Notes: generated from the sequence alone by a model not told the origin. 21,314 nucleotides of DNA from Sphingobacteriia bacterium (GCA_021151535.1 JAGKXC010000034.1:1-21314); one strand, 5' to 3'. Positions 7,855 through 16,014 are shown, numbered from the stretch's first letter. Made by a program: numbers and translations.

Positions 7855-8271
7855 TTAACAGTACTGTTGGTAAGCTGATTGCAAATTATCAGCAACCATA
7901 TCAGCAGTGCGACCTTCAATCATGTGGCGCTCAACCATATGCACCAATTCACCATCTTTAAACAATGCAACCGCAGGAGAAGATGGAGGATAAGGCAACA
8001 TAAAATCTCTTGCTTTAGCCGTTGCTTCGGTATCCTGACCTGCAAAAACAGTGAACAAATGATCGGGCTTTTTATCGCCAACCAAACTCTTGATAATTCC
8101 TGGGCGAGCAGCACCAGCAGCGCAACCACAAACAGAATTTACTACTACCAGCGCAGTTCCTTTCGCAGAACTCATCGCATTCACAACATCTTCTTGAGAT
8201 TTCAACTCTACAAAACCTTCGTTGGTAAGTTCAGCACGCATTGGCGCTACAAGCATTTCTGGATAAGCCAT
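7855..8271 (-). CDS. BrxA/BrxB family bacilliredoxin
   Basis: 138 residues. The YphP/YqiW (BrxA/BrxB) family has a thioredoxin-like fold and removes bacillithiol from S-bacillithiolated proteins. The start MAYPEMLVAPMRAEL and the active site VNSVCGCAAGAARPG with CGC at residues 48-50 are diagnostic. PYPPSSPAVALFKDGELVHMVERHMIEGR is the conserved C-terminal half. A good promoter lies just upstream, and inositol monophosphatase follows 2 nt downstream. The presence of this protein suggests, but does not show, that the organism makes bacillithiol. A longer open frame on the other strand (7879-8304) is a shadow. Confidence 0.95.
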   Translation of the reverse strand: MAYPEMLVAPMRAELTNEGFVELKSQEDVVNAMSSAKGTALVVVNSVCGCAAGAARPGIIKSLVGDKKPDHLFTVFAGQDTEATAKARDFMLPYPPSSPAVALFKDGELVHMVERHMIEGRTADMVADNLQSAYQQYC

Positions 8272-8292
8272 AATTTTAAAATTAGATTACTA

Positions 8293-8325
8293 CAAAGATA
8301 CTAATCATCTCTCAATCCCATCCAA
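8293..8325 (-). promoter_or_regulatory. Promoter of the bacilliredoxin-phosphatase unit
   Basis: On the minus strand TATCTTTG (8293-8300) is an exact TAnnTTTG -7 element, with TTG (8323-8325) 22 nt upstream, within the 17-23 nt spacing known for Bacteroidota promoters. Transcription would start about 10-15 nt before the ATG at 8271. Confidence 0.55.
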
Positions 8326-8422
8326 CACAAATTCATACCATCTACCACTTTGTGCAGTATTTTTATACAAACTTTGCAACATTTTCAGATTTTTGCATCA
8401 TTATTAAGTTATTAACCCGCTT

Positions 8423-8430
8423 TACATTTG
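8423..8430 (+). promoter_or_regulatory. Candidate -7 element (TACATTTG) of the type A cargo gene
   Basis: TACATTTG matches TAnnTTTG exactly and ends 15 nt before the ATG at 8446. The -33 half is poor: the nearest TTG is 27 nt away. It overlaps the TTG codon at 8428, which argues that this upstream TTG is promoter sequence and not a start. Confidence 0.4.
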
Positions 8431-8445
8431 TTTCAATTGCTAATT

Positions 8446-11400
8446 ATGAAAGTATTTCATACTCATTTAAAATCAATCAAATCTCTCGCAATAATTCTTT
8501 TCATTGGCAGCTTATTGATAGCGCCCATTAATGTTTCTGCAAAAAGCCGAGGTGCGGATTTGATCATTTCATACATCGGAAATAACACCTACCGTGCAAC
8601 GCTAAAAGTTTGCTATCGCTGTGATGTTTTGGGCTCAAGCCCTAGCTGGGCAAGCGCTTCTTATAAGCCCGTTTTGTATTTAAGAGCAGGTTCCAATGCA
8701 GATTCCTCAGCTGGAGCTGCCTCCTTTACCATGACCTACCAATCTCAAAAAATTGTATCCCATACCTGTACCTCAAACCCCACTTATGGGTGTTCGAACT
8801 ATGGAAGCGTACACATCAAAGAAGCCGTTTTTACAGCAGACATCAACATGAATTCCACCAAAATGAAAACCATATTAAGTTCTTCCAAATGCGAAGACTT
8901 ATTCTTTTTCATTCATGATTACAACATGTGGCGACAAGAATTTTTGGGTAAATGCGACATGACCGAGTTGGTTTTAACCGCTACACTTAAGATCAAAAAC
9001 CTGAATGCTTGTAAAAACAAAAATAACATCGCCCCGGTAAATTTACTTCCAAGACCTTTTAGCGTTTACTACCTTCAAAACAATGCCATTGCTTCTGGTT
9101 TCACTGATACCAATGAATTTGATCAACTTTCTTTTGAAATGGGCAACGTGCTTGTAAAAGAACCGCCAACAGCTTTCTATTGCTATGGAATTCCTACGGG
9201 TCTAACAACCGTTCCATTAACGCCGTATTGCCCAACTACACCCAGTTCGCCTTACACCTGTACTCCCAGCTATAAAACCAATCCTGCTAGGGGATTTTTC
9301 TTTGATACCACAACGGGCGATATGGCCTTCATGCCAACTGTAAACTATGAAGTTGCTCGATTTGCCACCTATGTAAAAGAGTATAGAAGAGACACCAACG
9401 GTAATATGGTTCTTATCGCCATTAATACTAGAGAATTAGATTTTACTGTGTTTGATGATAAAAATGCCAATCAACCTGGTTTCAATACCTCCTACCCTAA
9501 CATGAATTTGTGTGTAGATGAATACACTTGTAACACCTTATTTAATATCACTGACGATCCAACCCCCAGTCAATCAAGCATTGATAGCTTAATTGTTGTT
9601 ATTCCTTATCAACTTCCATGGATGAAATCCACGGCACCCACCTATGTGAAAAACAACTCGGTGAATTGGAAAATTTGTTACAAACCTACACTAAAAGACA
9701 CCACAGTGGGTACTGTTTTAATTCCCATTCTCATACATGATAATCATTGTGATTATGTGCGATATTATTCCAGAACCTTGGTTGTTAAAGTAAATAACAA
9801 ACCCTTTGCAAACAGGGAAATCAAGTATCTGGGTTGTAACCGATTGGCCGTTAGAGCTTACAACCAAAATACCGATGGAATTAAAATTAATTGGCAAATC
9901 ACCAATAATATCAACAGTTCCATAGTACTTGGACAAGGATTAAAAGATACCGTAACTCTATATGGAAACGCCAAATATTACATCCGCACCCTCATGAGTA
10001 ATGGCACAAATTGCTTTAACTCTTTCTTGGATTCCATTACCATTTCAGATAGCCCTGCAGACATTATCCTTTCCAAAACTGAAGCAATTTCAAAAGGTTC
10101 AGATTCATTTGCGTGCAAGGTGAGTGATTATTCCCTAAAGCCTGTTAAAGTAATTGGTAAATCGCCCATTTCATATCAATGGTATGGCGGTAATATTAAC
10201 TCTTTAGACATAAAATTAAACAACGCTTGGCAAGTAAATGCCGGAAACTTCGCCAAAATTTCAAGTGATTCATTCGTTAAACTTAAAACTTATTCAGACA
10301 CCTTGGTTTTTGTAACCATTACAGATGCAAATGGGTGTAAAGCAAGCGCTTATCAACGCATCGGCTTTGCGAAAGCGGAAGCCATAAAATGGAAATCACA
10401 TCCGCTGCCTCCCGTTTGTTACAATTCAAAAGAACTAACGTTGCTATCGCCAACTAATAAATACCTTGGCGCAGCCACCGTAAGTGGAAAAATCAACACT
10501 CTAAATGGTAAAAATATCGATAGTTTAGGTCCAGATAAATACAGAATAACCTTTCCTATAAGTTCCAAAAGCAATAAAGAAACCCTAACCCTTATTGCCT
10601 ATTACGATACTTTAACCTGCCATTCTTCAGATACTACCACTTTAACCGTACTTTTTCAACCCAAATTTGAATTACGGGGCGATACATTTTCACAGTGTAC
10701 CGATTTTCCCGAATTGTCATTGAACAATTTAATAAAAACAAGACCGAGCAACACCAAATCAATGACTTGGACATCGCTGAATTGGCCAAAAAATTCCGCG
10801 AAACCCACACTTTACAACGCCGGAAGTACAATTGAGGATTTCCGTATTTTTAACAATAAAGACAGTTTGCCCATCGGCATTTACAGATTTAAAGCTTGTG
10901 CCACCGATACGATCCTAGGCTGTATTTGGTGCGATACGGCTGTTGCCCTTGCCACGCCAGTGAGATATAGCAGCAGCTCGGATAAAACTATGTGCCCGAA
11001 TGATCCGTTATTGCCGATTTTCTCCCTATTAAAATACAACAACAATGGCATTGATTCTTCTGTTTTCTCATACCGATTGGAGAGTTTCAATTACGACACT
11101 ACCAGGGCAGATTTCCCCAAAAACTACCTGCTTCCTAATCTCCGATTTAACCCACATGCAGGCATCGGAAATTACAAGTTTACAGCCATTCCAACACAAT
11201 TATGCTGGAGAGGTAAAAGTTTTGAAATCAACGTATTAGACACGCCTTACGTACATATTATTACCGACCCAAAGGATAGTTCTTTGCTTCCTAATGCCAC
11301 TATTTATTTCGATGCCAATACCAATGGTAGCAGATTGCGATGGGATTTTGGAACAGGCAACCCCGCCGATACCAATACCGTAAAATCACTCAATTGGGCT

Positions 11401-11751
11401 TATGATAAAAAAGTAGCTATTTACCCAGTAAAATTAAGGGCTTGGGGCGATAATGGCTGTTGGGGTGAAGATCGGATTAACTACATAATCACCGATATTA
11501 ATGGTGTAAATAAATGGAAAATTGGCTCAGATATTTCGGCCGATTTGGTGCTACAGAATTCAAATTACCAGTTTGTGGAGTTACGGATAATGGATATGAC
11601 CGGTAAAACGGTTTTTAGAAATCGTCAAAACCAAGGTATTAAATCCATTGCTGTTTCAGAAGGCAGCTATTTATATCAAATGGAGGTGAGAAAATCAGGC
11701 AGCAAAACGTCGGATTTCTACAAAGGCAAAGTGTTTATTCAAGCCAAGTAG
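8446..11751 (+). CDS. Large T9SS cargo protein with PKD-like and type A C-terminal sorting domain
   Basis: 1101 residues from ATG 8446. An in-frame TTG at 8428 would add six residues but lies in a promoter element, whereas 8446 gives a classic signal peptide (MKVFHTHLKSIKSLAIILF..., ending NVSA). The mature N-terminus SRGADLIISYIGNNTYRATL with CYRC matches a domain I know from many large Bacteroidota surface proteins (usual form GGxITYxxxGNNxYxIxLxxYRDC). A dozen Cys follow to about residue 370. The middle is Ig-like. Residues about 933-1016 form a PKD-like domain (IYFDANTNGSRLRWDFGTG, AIYPVKLRAWGDNGC). The last ~85 residues are a T9SS type A signal (LRIMDMTGKTVF, then SEGSYLYQMEVRKSG and FYKGKVFIQ). 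It is probably exported and surface-attached or released; the ligand is unknown. Confidence 0.85.
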   Translation: MKVFHTHLKSIKSLAIILFIGSLLIAPINVSAKSRGADLIISYIGNNTYRATLKVCYRCDVLGSSPSWASASYKPVLYLRAGSNADSSAGAASFTMTYQSQKIVSHTCTSNPTYGCSNYGSVHIKEAVFTADINMNSTKMKTILSSSKCEDLFFFIHDYNMWRQEFLGKCDMTELVLTATLKIKNLNACKNKNNIAPVNLLPRPFSVYYLQNNAIASGFTDTNEFDQLSFEMGNVLVKEPPTAFYCYGIPTGLTTVPLTPYCPTTPSSPYTCTPSYKTNPARGFFFDTTTGDMAFMPTVNYEVARFATYVKEYRRDTNGNMVLIAINTRELDFTVFDDKNANQPGFNTSYPNMNLCVDEYTCNTLFNITDDPTPSQSSIDSLIVVIPYQLPWMKSTAPTYVKNNSVNWKICYKPTLKDTTVGTVLIPILIHDNHCDYVRYYSRTLVVKVNNKPFANREIKYLGCNRLAVRAYNQNTDGIKINWQITNNINSSIVLGQGLKDTVTLYGNAKYYIRTLMSNGTNCFNSFLDSITISDSPADIILSKTEAISKGSDSFACKVSDYSLKPVKVIGKSPISYQWYGGNINSLDIKLNNAWQVNAGNFAKISSDSFVKLKTYSDTLVFVTITDANGCKASAYQRIGFAKAEAIKWKSHPLPPVCYNSKELTLLSPTNKYLGAATVSGKINTLNGKNIDSLGPDKYRITFPISSKSNKETLTLIAYYDTLTCHSSDTTTLTVLFQPKFELRGDTFSQCTDFPELSLNNLIKTRPSNTKSMTWTSLNWPKNSAKPTLYNAGSTIEDFRIFNNKDSLPIGIYRFKACATDTILGCIWCDTAVALATPVRYSSSSDKTMCPNDPLLPIFSLLKYNNNGIDSSVFSYRLESFNYDTTRADFPKNYLLPNLRFNPHAGIGNYKFTAIPTQLCWRGKSFEINVLDTPYVHIITDPKDSSLLPNATIYFDANTNGSRLRWDFGTGNPADTNTVKSLNWAYDKKVAIYPVKLRAWGDNGCWGEDRINYIITDINGVNKWKIGSDISADLVLQNSNYQFVELRIMDMTGKTVFRNRQNQGIKSIAVSEGSYLYQMEVRKSGSKTSDFYKGKVFIQAK

Positions 11752-11830
11752 GTTTCGGGCTAATTGAAGACATGTAAGATCCAAGCTAAGGAGAATTGAA
11801 AACCGAAGTGGATTAACTTCAAGCCAAGTA
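11738..11830. repeat. 13-bp direct repeat spanning the ends of two convergent genes
   Basis: TTCAAGCCAAGTA occurs at 11738-11750 and again at 11818-11830, exactly 80 bp apart. The first copy is the last codons and most of the stop of the type A cargo gene; the second covers the stop and last codons of hutI read on the other strand. The bases between the copies show no further tandem match. It may be chance or the trace of a short duplication. No convincing terminator hairpin is seen in the 67-nt gap. Confidence 0.45.
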
Positions 11831-13102
11831 ATTGCCGTTCTCAGCTACTTTATTTCCGTTCACATACACTTGTTGAGCATGGTTTTTACCAAAGAAATAA
11901 GGAATTGTGCTTATGGAGTCTTTTAGACCGAAAGCCAAAAAATTAGCATCCATACCCGGTGCCAAGCTTCCCACTTCATTTTCAAGGCGCAATGTTCTGG
12001 CGGCATTACAAGTAATTGCGTGAAATGCCTCTTGCGGTAATAATTTCATTTGGGTACAAGCCAAAGACCAAATCATTTGTAGGCTACAAACTGGACTGCT
12101 ACCGGGGTTAAAATCTGTAGCCAATGCTACCGCGCAGCCCTCCGTAATTAATCGGCGAAGATTGGCATAAGGTATTCCCAAAAAATAACTACATCCTGGC
12201 AAACCTACGGGAATGGTTTCCGTTTCTGTTCCTGCAACTTGGGCAAACAGTTGAAATTCGTTATCCCCCAAATATTCCAAATGATCCGCGCTCCATGCTT
12301 CTTGGTCAACTGCAACCTGAACACCACCAGTAATACCCAATTCATTGGCATGAATTTTAGCTCTCAAACCCAGTTTTGCAGCCGCTTCCAAAATGGCAGT
12401 AGTTTGCTCTGGAGAGAAAAATCCTTTATCACAAAATACATCCACATGATTGGCTAAATTTTCTGCGCAAACTGCGGGCATCATTTGATCTATAACAGCA
12501 GATACATATGCATCAGGATTACCTTTAAATTCAGTTGGAAAAGCATGTGCCCCCAAAAAAGTAGCCCTTACTTTTATGGGAAAATCTTGCTTTAACCGTT
12601 TAATAACACGCAACATTTTCAATTCCGATTCCAACGTTAATCCATATCCACTTTTGATTTCAACGGTAGTTGTACCGTGGCAAATCATCCATTTCAATCG
12701 TTCGGCTGCGTCAAAATAGAGCTCATCTTCTGAACACAATTGCAATTTCCTAGCTGAGTTTAATATTCCACCTCCTGCTGCCGCAATTTCCTCATAACCA
12801 GCGCCTTCAATACGCATAACAAATTCTTCATTTCTTGGCGATGCAAAAACAATGTGGGTATGTGAATCCACAAATCCGGGCATCACTTCTTGTTGCTGCA
12901 TATCAATTACTTCATCAAAATGCACACCGTCCAACTGCCTCAAATCAGATTGATCACCAAGGGATTTTATCTTTCCATTTTCAACCCAAATCCAAGCATG
13001 ATCCATAGTAAGAACCTCACGCATTGCAGCGCCACGCAATACTTTACCTGGAGATTCTGCAATTCCATATAACTTGGAAATTCCCTTAAACAATTTGTGC
13101 AT
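11819..13102 (-). CDS. hutI: Imidazolonepropionase
   Basis: 427 residues from the ATG at 13102. A 34-residue upstream extension to 13204 is open but would run into the divergent carbonic anhydrase gene and does not resemble the family. HutI hydrolyses 4-imidazolone-5-propanoate to N-formimino-L-glutamate, the third step of histidine breakdown. Metal ligands of the amidohydrolase fold are present: DSHTHIVF (His81, His83), KIHANELG (His251), and ATDFNPGSS (Asp330). FVMRIEGAGYEEIAAAGGGI and TTTVEIKSGYGL (about 144-155) are typical. No other hut gene is in the window, so the pathway must be encoded elsewhere. It converges on the type A cargo gene and diverges from the carbonic anhydrase-like gene. 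Confidence 0.95.
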   Translation of the reverse strand: MHKLFKGISKLYGIAESPGKVLRGAAMREVLTMDHAWIWVENGKIKSLGDQSDLRQLDGVHFDEVIDMQQQEVMPGFVDSHTHIVFASPRNEEFVMRIEGAGYEEIAAAGGGILNSARKLQLCSEDELYFDAAERLKWMICHGTTTVEIKSGYGLTLESELKMLRVIKRLKQDFPIKVRATFLGAHAFPTEFKGNPDAYVSAVIDQMMPAVCAENLANHVDVFCDKGFFSPEQTTAILEAAAKLGLRAKIHANELGITGGVQVAVDQEAWSADHLEYLGDNEFQLFAQVAGTETETIPVGLPGCSYFLGIPYANLRRLITEGCAVALATDFNPGSSPVCSLQMIWSLACTQMKLLPQEAFHAITCNAARTLRLENEVGSLAPGMDANFLAFGLKDSISTIPYFFGKNHAQQVYVNGNKVAENGNYLA

Positions 13103-13125
13103 ACCCCACAAATTTCGGAAATTTG
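13094..13125 (+). promoter_or_regulatory. Promoter of the gamma-carbonic anhydrase-like gene with 17-bp palindrome
   Basis: TTTG (13094-13097), a 20-nt spacer and GAAATTTG (13118-13125, one mismatch to TAnnTTTG) make a good Bacteroidota promoter ending 8 nt before the ATG at 13134. The -7 element is the right arm of a perfect palindrome, CAAATTTCGGAAATTTG (13109-13125). The left arm gives the same GAAATTTG on the minus strand, 6 nt before the hutI ATG, but without a TTG at the proper distance. The element fills most of the 31-bp divergent gap. Confidence 0.45.
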
Positions 13126-13133
13126 AATATCCC

Positions 13134-13658
13134 ATGAGCGAAGAACTTTTGCAAAAATTGCAACAAGGGCCAAAAATTGCGCCCTCAGCTTTCGTAGCCA
13201 ACAATGCCAGCGTTGTTGGAAGCGTTGAAATTACTGGCGATGCGTCGATTTGGTTTGGTGCCGTTTTGCGTGGTGATACCGATCAAATATTTATTGGCGA
13301 GCGAACCAATGTTCAAGATAACGCGGTAATTCATGCTGACCCAGGGGATCCATGTGAGATTGGGAGCGATTGCGTAATAGGGCATTCGGCCATTGTGCAT
13401 GGTGCTAAACTCGATCATCATGTTTTGATTGGCATGCACGCCACAGTGTTGAATAATGCAAAAATTGGCGCCTACAGTATTATCGGCGCCAATGCCTTGG
13501 TTCCGGCGGGCATGGAAATCCCTCCCTATAGCTTGGTTATGGGCGTTCCCGCTAAGGTGGTGAAAACTTTGGATGCTTCCGTTGAAAACAGAATCCAAAG
13601 CAATGTAGACGAATATGTTTCAAGAAGTAAAACCTATAAAAAATTCTATACCCTTTGA
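13134..13658 (+). CDS. Gamma-carbonic anhydrase family (hexapeptide repeat) protein
   Basis: 174 residues from ATG 13134 (MSEELLQKLQQG); an upstream ATG at 13074 lies inside hutI on the other strand and adds 20 residues unlike the family. The protein is a left-handed beta-helix of hexapeptide repeats (VVGSVEITGDASIWFGAV, IGSDCVIGHSAIVHGAKL, IGAYSIIGANALV) like YrdA, CaiE and PaaY. The three zinc-binding His of gamma-class carbonic anhydrases are in place: IHAD (His67), IGHSAIVHG (His84, His89). Arg46, Asp48 and Gln61 of the family are also present. Reversible CO2 hydration is possible, though many relatives show no measured activity. The M23 peptidase follows after 47 nt with its own candidate promoter. 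Confidence 0.92.
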   Translation: MSEELLQKLQQGPKIAPSAFVANNASVVGSVEITGDASIWFGAVLRGDTDQIFIGERTNVQDNAVIHADPGDPCEIGSDCVIGHSAIVHGAKLDHHVLIGMHATVLNNAKIGAYSIIGANALVPAGMEIPPYSLVMGVPAKVVKTLDASVENRIQSNVDEYVSRSKTYKKFYTL

Positions 13659-13683
13659 TTTCCACATAAAAAAAGCATCTTTG
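13654..13683 (+). promoter_or_regulatory. Candidate promoter of the M23 peptidase gene
   Basis: TTTG at 13654-13657, an 18-nt A-rich spacer and CATCTTTG at 13676-13683 (one mismatch to TAnnTTTG) lie 22 nt before the ATG at 13706. The -33 half overlaps the end of the preceding gene. Confidence 0.45.
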
Positions 13684-13705
13684 TAATTCCTACTGCAATC
13701 GCCCC

Positions 13706-14665
13706 ATGGCAAAAAGAACCAAATATTTCTATAACCCCAAAACATTGAGCTTCGAAAAAGTGAGCGATCACAGAAGCTACGTGCGGTGGAGATTATTTGG
13801 AACTACTTCGCTAATTGTTGTATTGGTAATTGGTTTAAGCTTCCTTTTCACACACTTCTACGTGAAATTTCAAATGCTGCCAGCCCAACAAAATATCGGC
13901 GCAACCAAAAAAGAATTACGCATCGCCGAACGCCAAATTGAAGCCCTCGAAGAACGATTACAAAGTTTAGAAGAAAAAGATATTTCTATCTATCGTGGAA
14001 TCTTTAATGTTGATCCACCTGCACCCATCGATTTTAGAGGACGCGACTACAAAGAGTTGGAAAGACTGCCTCTGGGCAAAATGCTGAAGCACCTAAAAAC
14101 CAAATTAGATAGCTTAGAATTGTTGGCCAACAAACAAGAAAAATCTTATTTGAAACTTGAAAAATTAGCCACAAACAGAATCAAAGCCATCGATGCCATT
14201 CCAGCCATCATGCCTGTTGCCAATAAAGACTTAAAGCGGTGGGCCAGCGGATTTGGATATCGCCTCGATCCCTTTTATCACACACCTTCTTTCCACCCAG
14301 GAATGGATTTTACTGCAGACGTGGGCACCGAAGTCTACGCCACCGCAGCAGGTGTTGTACAGACAACAAAATCGGAAGCTTGGAGCTATGGCAATCACAT
14401 TATTTTGGATCACGGATTCGGCTATTCTACCTTATACGGTCACTTATCGCGGTTTACCGTTCGCCCAGGGCAGCGCGTAAAACGTGGCCAATTAATTGGC
14501 TATGTGGGAAGTACCGGGCGATCAACCGGTCCGCACCTTCACTACGAAGTTCGCAAATATAAAAATCCATTGAATCCTGCCTTCTTTTATCGCAACGACC
14601 TTACAGACGAGCAATATCAGCGTATGATTGAGCTTTCGCAGAGAGAAGCAACACGCTTCGATTAA
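13706..14665 (+). CDS. M23 family metallopeptidase (membrane-anchored, coiled-coil)
   Basis: 319 residues. A short cytoplasmic start MAKRTKYFYNPKTLSFEKV, typical of this Bacteroidota group, is followed by one membrane helix (about 31-50), a coiled coil (about 66-92), a linker, and a LytM/M23 domain (about 178-292). Zinc and catalytic residues are all present: HPGMD (His197, Asp201), YGHL (His246) and GPHLHYEV (His277, His279). Such enzymes cut peptide cross-links in peptidoglycan, or act as envelope regulators when inactive; this one looks active. It acts in the periplasm while tethered to the inner membrane. A small MerR gene follows after 72 nt, an arrangement I know from many Bacteroidota, which supports the assignment. 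Confidence 0.94.
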   Translation: MAKRTKYFYNPKTLSFEKVSDHRSYVRWRLFGTTSLIVVLVIGLSFLFTHFYVKFQMLPAQQNIGATKKELRIAERQIEALEERLQSLEEKDISIYRGIFNVDPPAPIDFRGRDYKELERLPLGKMLKHLKTKLDSLELLANKQEKSYLKLEKLATNRIKAIDAIPAIMPVANKDLKRWASGFGYRLDPFYHTPSFHPGMDFTADVGTEVYATAAGVVQTTKSEAWSYGNHIILDHGFGYSTLYGHLSRFTVRPGQRVKRGQLIGYVGSTGRSTGPHLHYEVRKYKNPLNPAFFYRNDLTDEQYQRMIELSQREATRFD

Positions 14666-14700
14666 TTTCGCAAAATCGTATCGCCCAATCCATCAAATCA

Positions 14701-14714
14701 TTGTAATTTTACAA
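14701..14714. promoter_or_regulatory. Short inverted repeat upstream of the MerR gene
   Basis: TTGTAA-TT-TTACAA (6-bp arms, 2-nt centre) lies 23 nt before the ATG of the MerR gene. It contains TAATTTTA, which matches TAnnTTTG except for the last base. MerR proteins bind dyads in their own promoters, so autoregulation is possible, but arms this short in AT-rich DNA also arise by chance. Confidence 0.25.
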
Positions 14715-14737
14715 ACCAATTCCTCAACGCTAAAAAG

Positions 14738-15082
14738 ATGAATACGCCAACCCCTTCAACCGATTACACCAAGCAATATTACAAAATTGGCGAAGTGAGC
14801 GAAATGCTGAATATTCCAGCATCTACATTGCGTTTTTGGGAAAAATCATTCCCTCAGATTAAACCTATTAAAACTAAAAAGGGCGATAGACTCTATACCC
14901 CGAAGGACATCGAGGTACTAAAAAACATTCACTATCTTTCACATAACAAGGGCGTAAAACTGTCGCAAGTTTCCAAAAGAGTGAAGCGTGAACAACCTGA
15001 ATCTGATGTGAAAGCCGAAACAGTGAAATCCCTTAGAGAATTAAAGGATAAGCTGTTAAAACTAAAACAATCACTGGAATGA
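14738..15082 (+). CDS. Small MerR family transcriptional regulator
   Basis: 114 residues. The winged helix-turn-helix of the MerR family covers about residues 13-80: YYKIGEVSEMLNIPASTLRFWEKSFPQI, then RLYTPKDIEVLKNIHYL. A short coiled coil for dimerisation (about 93-113) ends the protein. There is no C-terminal effector domain and no Cys, so it probably does not sense metal or a thiol. Its ATGA stop overlaps the start of the next gene by 4 nt, which ties it to the two barrel genes and pdxJ downstream. The M23 peptidase lies 72 nt upstream. Targets are unknown. Confidence 0.9.
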   Translation: MNTPTPSTDYTKQYYKIGEVSEMLNIPASTLRFWEKSFPQIKPIKTKKGDRLYTPKDIEVLKNIHYLSHNKGVKLSQVSKRVKREQPESDVKAETVKSLRELKDKLLKLKQSLE

Positions 15083-16014
15083 AAAACTGGGTATGGCTCA
15101 TAGGATTTTACATCAAATCATCCGTGTGCTCTACCCCAATTTCAACTCCCATTCAACCTTGGATTTTTACCTTAAATCCTACCTGGAACGGCAATCTTCA
15201 ACAACCCTATTCAACAACTTTTTGCAATTTTCGCAACTCATTTTCATTAGCAGAAATTCAAGAACTTTCTGTTGTCCAAACCCTCCCAAAACCCAATGCC
15301 GAATTGTTCGCAACAGTTGAGTCTGTAATTTTCCATTCACCGTCTTTATTTAGTACAGAAATTAATTATCATGGTGCGTTAAAAATCGAAAATCAACGAG
15401 CCATTTTATTGGGATTAGGCTTACAAAAAATAGACATTCAAAATAATAAATTCTACAATTCAACCTCAGATTTAAATCAAAACAACAATCGTATTCTACC
15501 TGTTTTTCAAATTGGATATTTATCAAGTAATTTACTTTCAAACAATCCAAATTCTAAGCATAAATCCAAACTAAATCATTGCATTTGGATAACACTGGGC
15601 AAAACCAACCTATTGCAAAACATAAATACTTACCAGGGTAATATTTTTAATACCCAACTCCGTGGGCAAATAGATTCAAATTTTCAGTTTTACCAAAGGG
15701 CTAAATTCCCCTATTGCCTTGATTATCAATTAGAATTTGCTTCACAACAACTTAAAATCCCTGTTTACTTATCCTTCCATTATGAGCAAAACAACACCTA
15801 CTTTAACAGCAATTTCTTGATTGCGCTGAAATCAAAAAAACAACAATTTATCGACTTACAAATTGCGATTTCAAACACCCCATTAGGCTTTTATTACATT
15901 CAAAATCAAAACAATTGGTTTTTGCGAATTGGCGGAAATTGGCATCCACAACTCGGTATATCGCCAAGTTTCCAATGGCTATTTCGATGGAACAAACTCC
16001 ATAAAAAAGCATGA
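15079..16014 (+). CDS. Predicted outer-membrane beta-barrel protein, diverged (PorV/PorQ-like pattern)
   Basis: 311 residues, not assignable by any strong motif. It begins with a short hydrophobic segment (MKNWVWLIGFYIKSSVCSTP) that could be a signal peptide. NPTWNGNLQQPYSTTF near residue 34 recalls the NPA-and-aromatic start of FadL/PorV-like barrels. LLGLGLQKIDIQNNKFY resembles the pattern of a small barrel family that I recall next to helix-hairpin-helix barrel genes in Bacteroidota. The end NWHPQLGISPSFQW is also like that family. Alternating polar and aromatic strands fill the rest. It is unusually rich in Asn, Gln and Ser. Both ends overlap the neighbouring genes by 4 nt (ATGA), so it is surely translated with them. 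The family link is from memory and needs a profile search. Confidence 0.75.
   Translation: MKNWVWLIGFYIKSSVCSTPISTPIQPWIFTLNPTWNGNLQQPYSTTFCNFRNSFSLAEIQELSVVQTLPKPNAELFATVESVIFHSPSLFSTEINYHGALKIENQRAILLGLGLQKIDIQNNKFYNSTSDLNQNNNRILPVFQIGYLSSNLLSNNPNSKHKSKLNHCIWITLGKTNLLQNINTYQGNIFNTQLRGQIDSNFQFYQRAKFPYCLDYQLEFASQQLKIPVYLSFHYEQNNTYFNSNFLIALKSKKQQFIDLQIAISNTPLGFYYIQNQNNWFLRIGGNWHPQLGISPSFQWLFRWNKLHKKA

Noticed and set aside
7879..8304. 141-codon open frame on the plus strand opposite the bacilliredoxin gene
   Set aside because: It is slightly longer than the bacilliredoxin frame but the latter has the family start and CGC active site; the antisense product looks like a random His/Ser-rich shadow.
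8428..8445. TTG start for the type A cargo gene
   Set aside because: It lies within a TACATTTG promoter element, and ATG 8446 gives a proper signal peptide.
11752..11818. Terminator between the type A cargo gene and hutI
   Set aside because: Only a 5-bp TTCGG/CCGAA pairing over a loop of about 45 nt and no T-run; not supported.
13103..13204. 34-residue N-terminal extension of hutI
   Set aside because: It overlaps the divergent gene's coding region and promoter and does not resemble HutI proteins; ATG 13102 fits the family start.
13185..13598. 137-codon open frame opposite the gamma-carbonic anhydrase gene
   Set aside because: Shadow of the hexapeptide-repeat gene, whose repeats and three His ligands are clear in the plus-strand frame.
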